A stretch of DNA of 64,000 nucleotides. Source: Massilia aurea (lineage in GTDB: Bacteria > Pseudomonadota > Gammaproteobacteria > Burkholderiales > Burkholderiaceae_D). Shown here one piece after another: positions 17,620 through 26,355 of the stretch. The notes under the pieces were generated by a model. The model worked only from the letters and a program-made list of their open reading frames with translations. It was not told the origin of the DNA and searched no databases. The stretch covers positions 1 through 64,000 of the forward strand of contig NZ_JACHBX010000005.1 of the NCBI RefSeq assembly GCF_014200505.1. The letters are read 5' to 3'. The first letter of the stretch is position 1; every line of letters begins with the position of its first letter. The position numbers and the translations under genes were made by a program.

Positions 17620-17951
17620 GGGTAGGAAAGTGAGCTAGACCAGTCTTGTATGGACCTACTCGGTGCAAGGCATTACGCGTCATTCGCTATAACTGCTTTT
17701 GGCCGACTCCTGCCTGCCACGACCGGTAGCTTTCGTCCCAGGCCGTGTAAAAACGCAAGTTAGGCATGGGCTTGAGGACAATCGCCCCCTTAAACCGCTC
17801 GCTACGGCGTTTTCTCATGGTCTGGAATCGTAAAGGGACCCCTAAGACACGCCGATCGCACGTTTTTTAAACAGCCTGGTCCGAAAAATGCCAATTCGGC
17901 AACTGCTGCCAGTTAAGCCAGCTTGGACAGTACATCGATGAACCTTTGAAA
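17620..17951. other. Intergenic with dispersed repeat
   Basis: No gene is seen. Bases 17690-17745 contain GCTTTTGGCCGA followed by CCTGCCTGCC, a degenerate copy of a repeat also found at 19880, 28910 and 29390. Confidence 0.45.
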
Positions 17952-18281
17952 TTAGATTCTAAAGTCTGCCAGTTGCTTACCGCCAGCAATGCCTTCCGCT
18001 ATCCATTTTGGCTGGCGCCCACGGCCGGTCCAAGTTTGACCTTTATCAGCTGGATTGTGGTACTGCGGCTCTACCTTCTGCCCTTTGCCCTTCGACGACT
18101 TTTTCGAATTTACCGCGAGCAATTCCTCGACTGTCACGCCTACCTCCTGTGCAATCGAGAGAATTTGCTGACGTGCTTTTGCTAAGTCGCCTTGTTGGCG
18201 GTTCTTAATCTCCTGGTCGATGCCATGCTGGAGTTCCTTCAGTTTGCTAAGGTTGAAGCTTGACAGGTCGATGTTCGTCAT
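17952..18281 (-). CDS. H-NS family nucleoid-associated protein
   Basis: A 109-residue protein with an N-terminal coiled coil (LSKLKELQHGIDQEIKNRQ) for oligomerisation and the C-terminal H-NS DNA-binding motif TWTGRGRQPKWI near residues 83-94. The length is typical. AAGGAA precedes the ATG by about six bases. Proteins of this family bind curved AT-rich DNA and silence foreign genes. Encoded in the island, it may dampen expression of the AT-rich cargo such as the 10.5-16 kb operon. It is a single-gene unit, and the host should carry its own copies elsewhere. Confidence 0.92.
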   Translation of the reverse strand: MTNIDLSSFNLSKLKELQHGIDQEIKNRQQGDLAKARQQILSIAQEVGVTVEELLAVNSKKSSKGKGQKVEPQYHNPADKGQTWTGRGRQPKWIAEGIAGGKQLADFRI

Positions 18282-18738
18282 TTTGTTTCCTTTTCAATAA
18301 GTTATAACGCTCTGGTACCAATTCTACTATGTGCTTATCAATTTACATGTCTTACGAATCAACGTCAGTGATCTTCTGAAGGGACTAAACGAAGAATGCG
18401 GGACGATTGAGCTATCTGCCCTACTACGTGGAGCAAAAGATTAGGTCGACAGAATACCCCCGACATTAGCCGGCGGCAGCAGGTCTGAGCCTCAATTTGC
18501 TCGGACATTTCCAGTGCGTCATCAACTTCGATGCCCTCTAGGCATACGTCAGTCCCTGTTCACTTAGCTTGGCACACAATGTCGAGCCGCGACCGAGCCA
18601 TTTCTGCCGAACTAGGCCGTTTGCGTCGGCGTCGCAGGTTGCCGGGCGAAAAAATCACAGACTGTCTCGACAGGCCGGATTCGACCCAAACCGGACGTTC
18701 GCTAGTAAGCGTGTATCGACCGAAAATGACAACCAAGA
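18282..18738. other. Intergenic with dispersed repeat
   Basis: This stretch of 457 bp contains the promoter region of the H-NS gene at its left. A degenerate repeat lies at about 18650-18705 (GACTGTC...GGACGTTC). A plus-strand open frame at 18531-18752 has no start signals and was not called. Confidence 0.4.
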
Positions 18739-19428
18739 CTAGTCAAAATTGATGTTTGGATAGTACCGTTCGAGAATTTTTTGCATCTCGGGCTTTCCCG
18801 AATAGCGTGCTCTATCGCGGGCCTCATGGATGATGTTTCGACCACGCCAATCCGTCACAGTCACGTCGGCCTTGTAGCGGCAAAGCACGTCGAGTATTTC
18901 CAAGTCGGCCGGCTCTGCTTTGAGGGTGCACATGATTGCAGTAGTGCCGTCAGCGCCCATCCCGTTAACATCGGCCCCTGCTTCAAGTAGCGCCTGGACA
19001 ATTGGAACGAACCTTCGATTTGCTGCCCACATGAGAGGCGTGTAGCGATTGTCATGTGTGTCGGCATGAGGAAGGGACTCGTTTGGATCCTTGTTGGCTG
19101 CAAGCAGCATCCGGACGGCCGCAATATCCCCCGCCATTGATGCATGGACAAGCGAGCCGTCACCTGTTCGCATGCCTCCGCGTCGGATGAATTCTTGTAC
19201 CAGCGCTGACCTGCATTTGTTGATCGCGGCTATTAGTGGACTCCTTCCCCATTCGTCGCGTGCTCGCGTCAGGACACGCTGACTACCAAGACGAAGCGCT
19301 TCTTCATCAGCTCCACTTTCAATCGCGGTAAAAATCTCGTGGCGAAAAACTCGACCGAACCACTCCCTTAGCCGATAACCGATCTTCCTCCAACGATATA
19401 GATCTTTTAGTAGCACAAATGGCATCAT
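18739..19428 (-). CDS. Ankyrin-repeat protein
   Basis: A 229-residue protein with about five ankyrin units. Examples are DEWGRSPLIAAINKCRSALV (59-78), RYTPLMWAANRRFVPIVQAL and DGTTAIMCTLKAEPADLEIL, each followed by a short loop with G-A-D. The first 45 residues are basic and aromatic (YRWRKIGYRLREWF). No signal peptide is seen. The units serve protein binding, and the partner is unknown. It lies alone on the minus strand, flanked by dispersed repeats. Confidence 0.85.
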   Translation of the reverse strand: MMPFVLLKDLYRWRKIGYRLREWFGRVFRHEIFTAIESGADEEALRLGSQRVLTRARDEWGRSPLIAAINKCRSALVQEFIRRGGMRTGDGSLVHASMAGDIAAVRMLLAANKDPNESLPHADTHDNRYTPLMWAANRRFVPIVQALLEAGADVNGMGADGTTAIMCTLKAEPADLEILDVLCRYKADVTVTDWRGRNIIHEARDRARYSGKPEMQKILERYYPNINFD

Positions 19429-19563
19429 TTACTCGACTTATAGGATGTCCGCTCTTGGCCTAAATCGGCCGGTCACTGTCAGGCTGGTTTCGACCCCATT
19501 TCGGACGTCTGCCGACAGCTTTGAGAGAACAACTGGCTGGGCTGCATGCACGGTTTGACCCAC

Positions 19564-19788
19564 TTATCCGCGCTGCGCTGCTGCACTACAAATTGTTAGG
19601 ACAGAACCGGAAAGCAGAATGGGCCATAGCGCACTGGTGTCACCGAAAAATAGTGACACGATCGCTCCTCCGGCTGTGGCGGCCATCGCTCGCGGCCAGC
19701 GCTGGGTAGGAAGGTGGAAGATAAGGTAGAGCGCGATGATCCCTATCAGTGCGAGTGAAACGACCCAATACCAAGCTACGTTTACCAT
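19564..19788 (-). CDS. Small membrane protein, hypothetical
   Basis: A 74-residue frame with two hydrophobic stretches (WYWVVSLALIGIIALYLI and a weaker one at 36-68) and a basic loop between them, which fits a two-helix membrane protein. No family is recognised and no good ribosome site was found. It could be a chance frame. Confidence 0.35.
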   Translation of the reverse strand: MVNVAWYWVVSLALIGIIALYLIFHLPTQRWPRAMAATAGGAIVSLFFGDTSALWPILLSGSVLTICSAAAQRG

Positions 19789-19869
19789 GTTGAATCAACA
19801 TTGATCCGAAAGACAAGCATGATACGTGGAGCTTGAACATGAAAGGTCACACAATTTCACGCTGATCAA

Positions 19870-19912
19870 CTTGGTCCGCTGCGAAGGACCGCTTTTGGCC
19901 GAAAGCAGAAGT
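19870..19912. repeat. Dispersed intergenic repeat
   Basis: GCGAAGGACCGCTTTTGGCC followed by GAAAGCAG is one copy of a short repeat whose core, CCGCTTTTGGCCGAA, also occurs at 28910 and 29390 and in degenerate form at 17690. A related CGGCCGGTCACTGTCAGG copy is at 19466. The family appears specific to intergenic spaces in this part of the island. Confidence 0.55.
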
Positions 19913-19944
19913 TCGTCGTCGCCAGTGTAACTCAGCAAGAAGCG

Positions 19945-21078
19945 GTGGATTTCGCTACTTCATGCCCTGTCGTCGCAGTAATTTCCAAAACGTCGCATCT
20001 ATTTCGGAAAGTCACATTTGCGGCAACGATGGGCACCGGCATCTTGTCGCTCGCGCTCGCCCAACTTCCAGGCGCGCTCCCGGGAATGGCCCGCCTGGCC
20101 GAGGGACTTTGGCTTTTTAACATTGCGCTGTTCGTATTGTTTGCCGCGCTGTACAGCGCGCGCTGGGTCATGTTTTTCGACGAAGCGAAACAGGTGTTCG
20201 GCCATGCGACCGTCTCCATGTTCTTCGGTACCATTCCCATGGGCTTAGCTACAATTATCAATGGATTTCTCAGCTTTGGCGTGTCGCGCTGGGGCGCCGC
20301 CGCCGTCGCGGTGGCCGAAGCTTTGTGGTGGATCGATGTGGCCATGGCACTTGCTTGCGGCGTCCTCATTCCTTACCTGATGTTCACGCGCCAGCAGCAC
20401 AGCATCGACCAAATGACGGCGGTCTGGCTGCTGCCGGTCGTCGCTGCCGAGGTTGCAGCGGCGAGCGCCGGGCTGCTTGTGCCGCACCTGCAGGATGGTG
20501 GCGCGCGCTTCACAGTCCTGATCACCGGCTACGTGCTGTGGGCATACTCGGTGCCAGTGGCGCTCAGCATTCTCGCGATTCTGTTATTACGCATGGCCCT
20601 GCACAAACTGCCGCACGAAAGCATGGCGGCATCAAGCTGGCTGGCGCTCGGGCCAGTGGGCACCGGCGCGCTCGGCATGCTGGTGCTCGGCGCCGCCGCG
20701 CCGGCGACGCTGGCGCCGTTTGGCCTGGCCGAGGTTGGCCACGTGGCCAACGGGATGGGCGTGGTGAGCGGCCTGCTGCTTTGGGGACTCGGCCTGTGGT
20801 GGATGATGCTGGCAACCCTGATTACGCTGCGCTACTTCAGGGCAGCCGTTCCATTCAACCTGGGCTGGTGGGGCTATACCTTTCCGCTCGGCGTATTCGC
20901 GGTCACCACGCTGCGTCTGGCGAAGGTGCTCGATTCGCTGTTCTTCGAGGTCTTCGGCAGCGCGCTGGTAGTGGTACTGGCAAGCCTGTGGCTGGTTGTC
21001 GCATGGCGCACCGCGCTCGGCGCTTACCGTGGCAACCTGTTCGTCTCTCCCTGTATTGCGTCGATGAACCGGCCCTGA
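19945..21078 (+). CDS. TDT-family transporter (TehA/SLAC1-like)
   Basis: A 377-residue integral membrane protein with about ten hydrophobic segments and the family opening FAATMGTGILSLAL near residue 26. Later segments (VSMFFGTIPMGLATIINGFL; FNLGWWGYTFPLGVFAVTTL) match the TDT fold seen in tellurite-resistance, C4-dicarboxylate and anion channels. The start is a GTG at 19945, the first available after an in-frame stop; a later start is possible. The substrate cannot be told from sequence. It is convergent with the sigma-factor operon, with ten bases between the stops. Confidence 0.82.
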   Translation: MDFATSCPVVAVISKTSHLFRKVTFAATMGTGILSLALAQLPGALPGMARLAEGLWLFNIALFVLFAALYSARWVMFFDEAKQVFGHATVSMFFGTIPMGLATIINGFLSFGVSRWGAAAVAVAEALWWIDVAMALACGVLIPYLMFTRQQHSIDQMTAVWLLPVVAAEVAAASAGLLVPHLQDGGARFTVLITGYVLWAYSVPVALSILAILLLRMALHKLPHESMAASSWLALGPVGTGALGMLVLGAAAPATLAPFGLAEVGHVANGMGVVSGLLLWGLGLWWMMLATLITLRYFRAAVPFNLGWWGYTFPLGVFAVTTLRLAKVLDSLFFEVFGSALVVVLASLWLVVAWRTALGAYRGNLFVSPCIASMNRP

Positions 21079-21088
21079 AGGCCAACGT

Positions 21089-21697
21089 TCAGCGCGCCAG
21101 TTGCGCCGCGCGCGCCAGTGTCGCGACGATTTGCGGGGCCACAGTTGGCGACGTACAAACAGATAGCGGACTCGGATGAGGCATTTCCAGTACGATCAAG
21201 CCCGGCCGCCTGGCCTCGATGGCAGCGTGGGCCTGGCGGGCCGTGCGTCCGGCCAGCACGACCACCCGCAGGCATGGCAGGAGGTCCAGCACATCGCCTA
21301 GCATGGCGATGCCTGCGCGTACCGCCGCCACACCCAGGCGCGCCGGCGGAGCTTGCTCGTCGGCCAGCCAGGGCACGGTATTCCACAGCACGGTACGCGC
21401 ACGCGCGACGGCGGCTTGCGCCAGGAAACGTTGAAGATTGCGCTGCGCAGGACCAGGATTGTCGCGCGAGACGAAGCGCGGGCGCATCGCATGGCGCGCC
21501 GGCGCTTCCAGCAAGATGAGAATGGACGCATCGGCGCCGCCGTCCAGCGGATCGAAGTACGGCAGCGCGCGGACGGCTGCGTGCGTGTCGACCCACTGGT
21601 TGAGCGCGACCACATGGGGAAGAGACAGCAGTTCGACGCGGCGTGCCAGTTCGGCTACATCGTCCAGCAAGGGAGCCACCGGCACGCCAGACGTCAC
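21089..21697 (-). CDS. Uracil-DNA glycosylase-like protein
   Basis: A 202-residue protein of the uracil-DNA-glycosylase fold: ILILLEAPA, FVSRDNPGPAQRNL, then TVLWNTVPW and, near the C-terminus, MPHPSPLSV, which corresponds to the HPSPL DNA-binding loop. The N-terminal water-activating motif of classical UDGs is not obvious, so activity is uncertain. It is last in a minus-strand operon, overlapping the beta-propeller gene by four bases. Why a DNA-repair-like enzyme sits in an envelope-type operon is unclear. Confidence 0.75.
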   Translation of the reverse strand: MTSGVPVAPLLDDVAELARRVELLSLPHVVALNQWVDTHAAVRALPYFDPLDGGADASILILLEAPARHAMRPRFVSRDNPGPAQRNLQRFLAQAAVARARTVLWNTVPWLADEQAPPARLGVAAVRAGIAMLGDVLDLLPCLRVVVLAGRTARQAHAAIEARRPGLIVLEMPHPSPLSVCTSPTVAPQIVATLARAAQLAR

Positions 21698-23094
21698 TCG
21701 CTGCTCGCCAGCGCTGCCTGCTCCGCTCCGGCTGGCGTGTCGCCCTCCATCACCAGGATCCGGCTGGCGCCAGCCGGCTGCTGCGCCAGGCCCGGCCGCA
21801 CGTCGCGCATGGGCCCAATGGCAGTACCGTTCGCCATGCCTTTGCCGTCAGTCTTGAAGCGACCCACCGGCGCGCGCTGACCACCGGCGTAGACGTTGTA
21901 AACAGTCTCCGGTTTCAGTTTGTACAAGAACACTTCCAGTGCATCGGTCACGCCCAGGCTGCGCACGACCACGAATCCTTTGGCGTCGCCGCGGGACTTG
22001 AGAGCGATATTGCTCGACTCGCCGTTCACACGCGGCACCAGGTTGCTGGTACCAGCACCGGTGGGCACGGCATGGGACACGTAGACAAGCGCTTGCGGCG
22101 CCTGGCCGGCCGCCACATGCGCGACGACCTTGTTGCTTGCGGTGTCGATCACGTCGACACCATCGCCGTTTTCGAGACCAACGTACACTTTGCTGCCGTC
22201 GTCCGACGCCCATGCGCCATGCGGCAAGGCCCCGGTCGGTATCGTCGCCATCAGTTGTGGCTGATCACCGGTGGAATAGACCTTGACGACATTTTCTCCG
22301 CCCACTGTCACGTAGGCTCTTGCGCCGCCAGCGTTCTTCCCGAACGCCAGGTGGTTGGTAATAAAACCGGTGTCGATGACGCCTTTGACTGTCAGCGTCG
22401 CCACGTCGATGCGGGTGACCTTGCCAACGTCCTTGTGCGTCATCCAGACTTCCTTGAAATCAGGCGTGAACTGCAAGAACGGCGAGAACGGGCTAGTGAC
22501 AGAAATATGCTTGATCACTTTGGATGTTTTCATGTCGATGACATCGACGACAGGATTAAAGCTCGATACCACGAACGCCAGTTTGCCATCGGGATGGAAC
22601 ATCACCATGCCCGGACCACCTGTTGTCTGGATCCGGCGTTTTTCCTTGAAGGTGACAGGATCGATGACCGAGACGTAATCTTCGCCGCGTACCACGACCC
22701 AGACTTCGCGACCGTCCGCGGTGAAAAATCCTTCGTGAGGCGACCGCCCGATATAGGTAACGCCCTTGACCTTATTGGTGGCCGTGTCGATGAAGGTCAC
22801 CGAATTGGAGCCATTCGATATCGCAATCAAGGTTTTATGGTCCGGCGAAAAACCCAGTCCATGAACATTCACTTGCCCCTTGTACAAAGGAGACAGGATG
22901 TCGGGCCGCTGATTACCCAACCGGATTTGTCCCAGCAACTGATTGGTGGATGGATCGATCACCGAAACGGTGTTGCTGTTCTGGTCAGCTGTATAGACGC
23001 GGTCCTGTGTGCCTGGCGCAGCCTGCGCAGTACCCATGGCAGCGACCGCAAGCGTCATGGCGAAGGTGAGCTTATTCAATTCAGTGAGTTGCAT
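21694..23094 (-). CDS. Secreted YVTN-type beta-propeller protein
   Basis: A 466-residue protein with a signal peptide (FAMTLAVAAMGTAQA, cut about residue 25) followed by six or seven repeats of the YVTN type, such as VYTADQNSNTVSVIDPSTN, NSVTFIDTATNKVKG and VDVIDTASNKVVAHV. The propeller would be periplasmic. The C-terminal 100 residues (VFLYKLKPETVYNVYAGG) look like an added domain. It overlaps the DUF305 gene upstream by 14 bases and the UDG-like gene downstream by four. Similar proteins bind metals or polymers; the ligand here is unknown. Confidence 0.88.
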   Translation of the reverse strand: MQLTELNKLTFAMTLAVAAMGTAQAAPGTQDRVYTADQNSNTVSVIDPSTNQLLGQIRLGNQRPDILSPLYKGQVNVHGLGFSPDHKTLIAISNGSNSVTFIDTATNKVKGVTYIGRSPHEGFFTADGREVWVVVRGEDYVSVIDPVTFKEKRRIQTTGGPGMVMFHPDGKLAFVVSSFNPVVDVIDMKTSKVIKHISVTSPFSPFLQFTPDFKEVWMTHKDVGKVTRIDVATLTVKGVIDTGFITNHLAFGKNAGGARAYVTVGGENVVKVYSTGDQPQLMATIPTGALPHGAWASDDGSKVYVGLENGDGVDVIDTASNKVVAHVAAGQAPQALVYVSHAVPTGAGTSNLVPRVNGESSNIALKSRGDAKGFVVVRSLGVTDALEVFLYKLKPETVYNVYAGGQRAPVGRFKTDGKGMANGTAIGPMRDVRPGLAQQPAGASRILVMEGDTPAGAEQAALASSE

Positions 23095-23521
23095 GAGAGT
23101 CTTTCCTGGTGTCTGCGTTGGTGGAATCGGCTCTTGCGCCGTGGGCTGCCTGGTAGCGTTGCAACCAGGCGCGCATTACATTGATTTCGTTCTGTTGTTC
23201 GACGATGATGCCTTGTGCCAGGTTGCGCAGTTCGCGGTCGTTACTGTGCACCAGGATGGCCTTGGCCATATCGATCGCGCCTTGATGGTGAGGAATCATC
23301 ATGCTCATGAAGTCATGCGCGGGGTCCCCGGTTGTCGGCGCGCGTCGCATGCCGTCATCCATGATCGCCATGGCATCATCCGCGAGAGACGCATAGGGCC
23401 TGTCGCTACTGGCGATAAACGAGGCAGGCGGCGCAGTCGCGCCATGGTGGCCAGCATGCTGCGCCGAGACTGTGGCGGTGCAGCACCAGAGCATGGCGCC
23501 CAAAAAAAGTGAAAATTTCAA
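23081..23521 (-). CDS. DUF305 secreted protein
   Basis: A 146-residue protein with a signal peptide (KFSLFLGAMLWCCTATVSA) and the DUF305 core HDFMSMMIPHHQGAIDMAKA, with a later EQQNEINVM. The histidine/methionine-rich core suggests metal binding, and family members are often found with copper-handling genes. The start is TTG at 23521, within a TTGA overlap with the anti-sigma gene. It is part of the sigma-factor operon, so its synthesis is probably induced by an envelope signal. Confidence 0.9.
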   Translation of the reverse strand: MKFSLFLGAMLWCCTATVSAQHAGHHGATAPPASFIASSDRPYASLADDAMAIMDDGMRRAPTTGDPAHDFMSMMIPHHQGAIDMAKAILVHSNDRELRNLAQGIIVEQQNEINVMRAWLQRYQAAHGARADSTNADTRKDSHATH

Positions 23522-24324
23522 ACCGGTCCCTCCAGTTGTTCATAGACGGCGCTGGCAACCCGTGCCAGTTCGCCCTTGTCGACGGCTGCGGACAGCGCAT
23601 AGCCGAACTTCCCGTCGATCCAGTAAAACACGTTGACGTCGCCCTCTTTGGCGAACCGAAAGCCGGTGTCCTTGTTGCGCGCCTGCTCCGTCGACACGTA
23701 CAGCGTCAGGCGCTGGCCAGCGCCGTCGTGGTACATGAATTGCGCTACCGGCCCGCTGGCCCCGGGCAGCAGGCGCCCGCCGATCAGTTCATAGCCCAGC
23801 TTGCCCAAATGCGGCGGACGGATCTTGCTGCCCATGCGCTTCGACAGCCAGGTCACCAACTGGTCTTCCTGGTCGGCGCGAATTTCCACTGGCCGGCGCA
23901 CATCCGGGCTGTACACGGCATGGGCTATTGCGGCCTGGTGTGCCAGGCCGGACCACGCTGCCTGCTGATACGCGGGCGCTTGCTGCTCCATACGCGCCAG
24001 GGACTGGCCAGTTGCCGCGCCGCGCAAGCCCCAGCCGGCGCCACCGCTCACCAACGCGATTGCCAGGCCCGCCGCCAGCGCCTGCCATTGCCAGTGCCGG
24101 TTGCGCTGCGGCGTGGTGGCCGCTGCCATGGGCGCCGGGACCGGTTCGCCCAGCACCGGATCGAACAGGCGATGCATGGCGTCGTTCTGGGCCGCGTAGG
24201 CGCGCACGCGCGCAGCTTCCTCGGGGCGCTCTGCCAGGTAGGCGGCGACCTCGGCAGCGCGTGCTGCCGGCAGCACGCCGTCGACGTACGCGTGCAGATC
24301 GGCTTCAGTCACGGGCAGGTTCAT
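23518..24324 (-). CDS. Transmembrane anti-sigma factor
   Basis: A 268-residue protein with a cytoplasmic N-terminus (TEADLHAYVDGVLPAARAAE), one membrane segment near residues 82-102 (ALAAGLAIALVSGGAGWGL) and a periplasmic domain. This is the usual anti-sigma layout. The zinc-binding HxxxCxxC motif of ZAS proteins is absent: LHAYVDG has the His but no cysteines. It overlaps the sigma gene by four bases, which supports a partnership. It would hold the sigma factor inactive until an unknown envelope signal. Confidence 0.87.
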   Translation of the reverse strand: MNLPVTEADLHAYVDGVLPAARAAEVAAYLAERPEEAARVRAYAAQNDAMHRLFDPVLGEPVPAPMAAATTPQRNRHWQWQALAAGLAIALVSGGAGWGLRGAATGQSLARMEQQAPAYQQAAWSGLAHQAAIAHAVYSPDVRRPVEIRADQEDQLVTWLSKRMGSKIRPPHLGKLGYELIGGRLLPGASGPVAQFMYHDGAGQRLTLYVSTEQARNKDTGFRFAKEGDVNVFYWIDGKFGYALSAAVDKGELARVASAVYEQLEGPV

Positions 24325-24839
24325 TTCACGACTTTCAACGAGTTCACGCGGGCGCCGCCGTCCATCAGGCTGCGCAGCTTTTCGCGGGCGCGCGCGAGCC
24401 GCGACATGACGGTCCCGACCGGGATGCCGAGCGTCGACGCCACTTCTTCATAACGCATGTCTTCCAGCCCGACCATCAGCAGGATCGCGCGCTGTTCTTC
24501 GCTCAGCAGGCGCAGCGCGGCATCCATCTCGCGCACCTGGATGCCGACCGTGCTGCGATCCGCCAGGGCCGGCATCGGCGTATCATCGTCGAGCGGCTCG
24601 GTGACCAGTGCGCCGCGCCGTATCTGATCGATACGCATATTGTGCATGATCGCAAACAGCCAGGCGCGCGCGTCCGTGCCGGGTTGTAGCGCGGCGCGCT
24701 GGGCCCAGCCGCGTTCGAGCGTGTCCTGCACCAGGTCATCGGCCGCGGCGCGCTCGCCCACGAGCGCGCGCGCGTAGCGCCGCAGCCGCGGGACACACGC
24801 CAGCAACTCCGCGCCGGGAAGAAGGGGCAGGACGCTCAT
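24321..24839 (-). CDS. ECF-type sigma factor
   Basis: A 172-residue sigma-70 family protein with region 2 (YARALVGERAAADDLVQDTL and AWLFAIMHNMRIDQIR) and region 4 (LRLLSEEQRAILLMVGLEDM, then YEEVASTLGIPVGTVMSRLA). The length is normal for the ECF group. It is followed by its anti-sigma factor with an ATGA overlap, then DUF305, beta-propeller and UDG-like genes, all overlapping, so one transcript is likely. It is preceded by an NTF2-like gene 11 bases upstream on the same strand. Confidence 0.93.
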   Translation of the reverse strand: MSVLPLLPGAELLACVPRLRRYARALVGERAAADDLVQDTLERGWAQRAALQPGTDARAWLFAIMHNMRIDQIRRGALVTEPLDDDTPMPALADRSTVGIQVREMDAALRLLSEEQRAILLMVGLEDMRYEEVASTLGIPVGTVMSRLARAREKLRSLMDGGARVNSLKVVK

Positions 24840-24850
24840 GGAACCAGTGA

Positions 24851-25282
24851 TTACATCGCGCTGGCGGCCAGCTTCGGATCGATCTGCCAGGTTTCATTGA
24901 CCAGTTTGCCGTCGCGGTAGGTCAGCACGTAGCGCACCTTGATGGAGGCCTTGCCGTCGAATTGCACTGCCGCCGTGACGGTCGCACCCTTCGGATTGAC
25001 CGACTCGGACGCGCCCATAACGGTGACGCGCAGCGGGCCCATCGCGCCGAACTTGCTCCATACGGCGCCGATGGCGGCTGCACCGTCGTAGCTGCCGTCA
25101 AGCGGTCCACCAACCCAGGTCAGCCGCGCATTGTCGGCGTAATCATGCACGATGGCGGCGTGTTCACCGGCGCCAATGGCGGCGAAGTGGGCTTGCGCCA
25201 TATCCAGCGCAGGCCCGGCAACAGCCGTGGTGGCGATGCCGATGGTGCTGGCCAACAGGAACATCAGGTGGGTGGTTTTCAT
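24851..25282 (-). CDS. Secreted NTF2/SnoaL-like protein
   Basis: A 143-residue protein with a signal peptide ending near residue 22 (IGIATTAVAG) and a cone-shaped NTF2-like domain (AQAHFAAIGAGEHAAIVHDY, then VLTYRDGKLVNETWQIDP). It has no definite catalytic signature. Its stop is 11 bases before the sigma gene, so it is probably the first gene of that operon and exported with the DUF305 and propeller proteins. Confidence 0.8.
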   Translation of the reverse strand: MKTTHLMFLLASTIGIATTAVAGPALDMAQAHFAAIGAGEHAAIVHDYADNARLTWVGGPLDGSYDGAAAIGAVWSKFGAMGPLRVTVMGASESVNPKGATVTAAVQFDGKASIKVRYVLTYRDGKLVNETWQIDPKLAASAM

Positions 25283-25370
25283 GGGTGCGGTCCAGTACAG
25301 GTCAGGTTGAAAAACGGGCTTGCTACAGGTGCAAACGTCATTGCCCTGTTTTTATTCCATGTATTTGTAT

Positions 25371-26255
25371 TTATTTTTTTGTGTTCATCAATTCTTCAAA
25401 TGCCAGCGCCGCACGGCTGCGATGGCGTTCAGGATGACGCAGCATCGAGAACCCACGCGCCGGCAGGACCAGCGCCGCGCGCGCCAGCAGGCCCGCCTGA
25501 ACATGCGATGCCACGACCAGTTCGGAAATCGCGGTGGCAAAGGGACCGGCCATCACCGCGCTGCGCACCGCCTCGTTGGACGGCAGGCTGAGAGCAACCT
25601 GCATTGCGGCGACCGGCACGCCCATGTCCGACAGCGCTTTCTCAAACGCCGAACGCGTGCCGGAACCGGTTTCGCGCAAAATCCATTGCGCCTGCACCAG
25701 GTCGGCAGCCGCCAGCGGCACCCCGGCGGACCATGGATGATCGGGTGCTACCACGACAACGAGCTGATCCTCCCCCACAGCTTCGATGGCCAGGGAGGGT
25801 TCGTCGATATCGCCTTCGATGAAACCGAGATCGGCGCCACCCAGCAGGATGGCCTGCGCCACGCTGTCGGTATTGCCCACTTCCAGGGTGAGGTCGATGG
25901 CCGGGTAGGTTTGACTGAATTGCACGAGCAAGCGCGGTAGCCAGTAACTCGCGATGGTCTGGCTGGCGTGGATTGCCAGCGTGCCGCGCCGCATCTGGCC
26001 CAGCTCCGACAACGTGTTTTCCGCTGCACGCGCGCTGGCCAGCGTGCGTTGCGCTTCTATCAAGAAAATCAAACCGGCGTCGGAGAGTTCGATGCGCCGT
26101 CCTATCCGATGGAACAGTGCCGTGCCATAGCGCTCTTCCAGGGCCTTGATCGATGAGCTGACGGCAGACGGGGATAGAAACAGCGCGGAAGCCGCCTGAG
26201 TAAGGTGCTGGCGTTGTGCGACTTCAACAAAAATGCGTAGCTGGTCCAATGTCAT
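25371..26255 (-). CDS. LysR-type regulator, YeiE-like
   Basis: A 294-residue LysR regulator. The winged helix-turn-helix is in the first 65 residues (LDQLRIFVEVAQRQHLTQAA and LFLSPSAVSSSIKALEERYG), and the effector-binding domain follows (IASYWLPRLLVQFSQTYPAI). The ATG at 26255 was preferred over an upstream TTG. It is divergent from the yeiH-like gene with a palindrome between them. In enterobacteria the LysR regulator YeiE likewise sits opposite yeiH and responds to sulfite, so a similar role is inferred here. Confidence 0.87.
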   Translation of the reverse strand: MTLDQLRIFVEVAQRQHLTQAASALFLSPSAVSSSIKALEERYGTALFHRIGRRIELSDAGLIFLIEAQRTLASARAAENTLSELGQMRRGTLAIHASQTIASYWLPRLLVQFSQTYPAIDLTLEVGNTDSVAQAILLGGADLGFIEGDIDEPSLAIEAVGEDQLVVVVAPDHPWSAGVPLAAADLVQAQWILRETGSGTRSAFEKALSDMGVPVAAMQVALSLPSNEAVRSAVMAGPFATAISELVVASHVQAGLLARAALVLPARGFSMLRHPERHRSRAALAFEELMNTKK

Positions 26256-26269
26256 CGTTCGATCCAATC

Positions 26270-26285
26270 TAATGATTTGTCATTA
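26270..26285. promoter_or_regulatory. Probable LysR operator palindrome
   Basis: TAATGATTTGTCATTA is a perfect palindrome with a four-base centre and fits the T-N11-A LysR pattern. It lies in the 100-bp gap between the LysR gene and the yeiH-like gene, where an activator or autorepressor site is expected. Confidence 0.6.
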
Positions 26286-26355
26286 ATTATACGATGGACC
26301 GAACGAAATCGCCGTTCAATAATGCATGCACTAAATATCTGAACGAGAGTCGACC

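Noticed and set aside
21643..23184. 513-residue plus-strand frame opposite the beta-propeller gene
   Set aside because: No domain and biased composition; the minus-strand gene has signal peptide and repeats.
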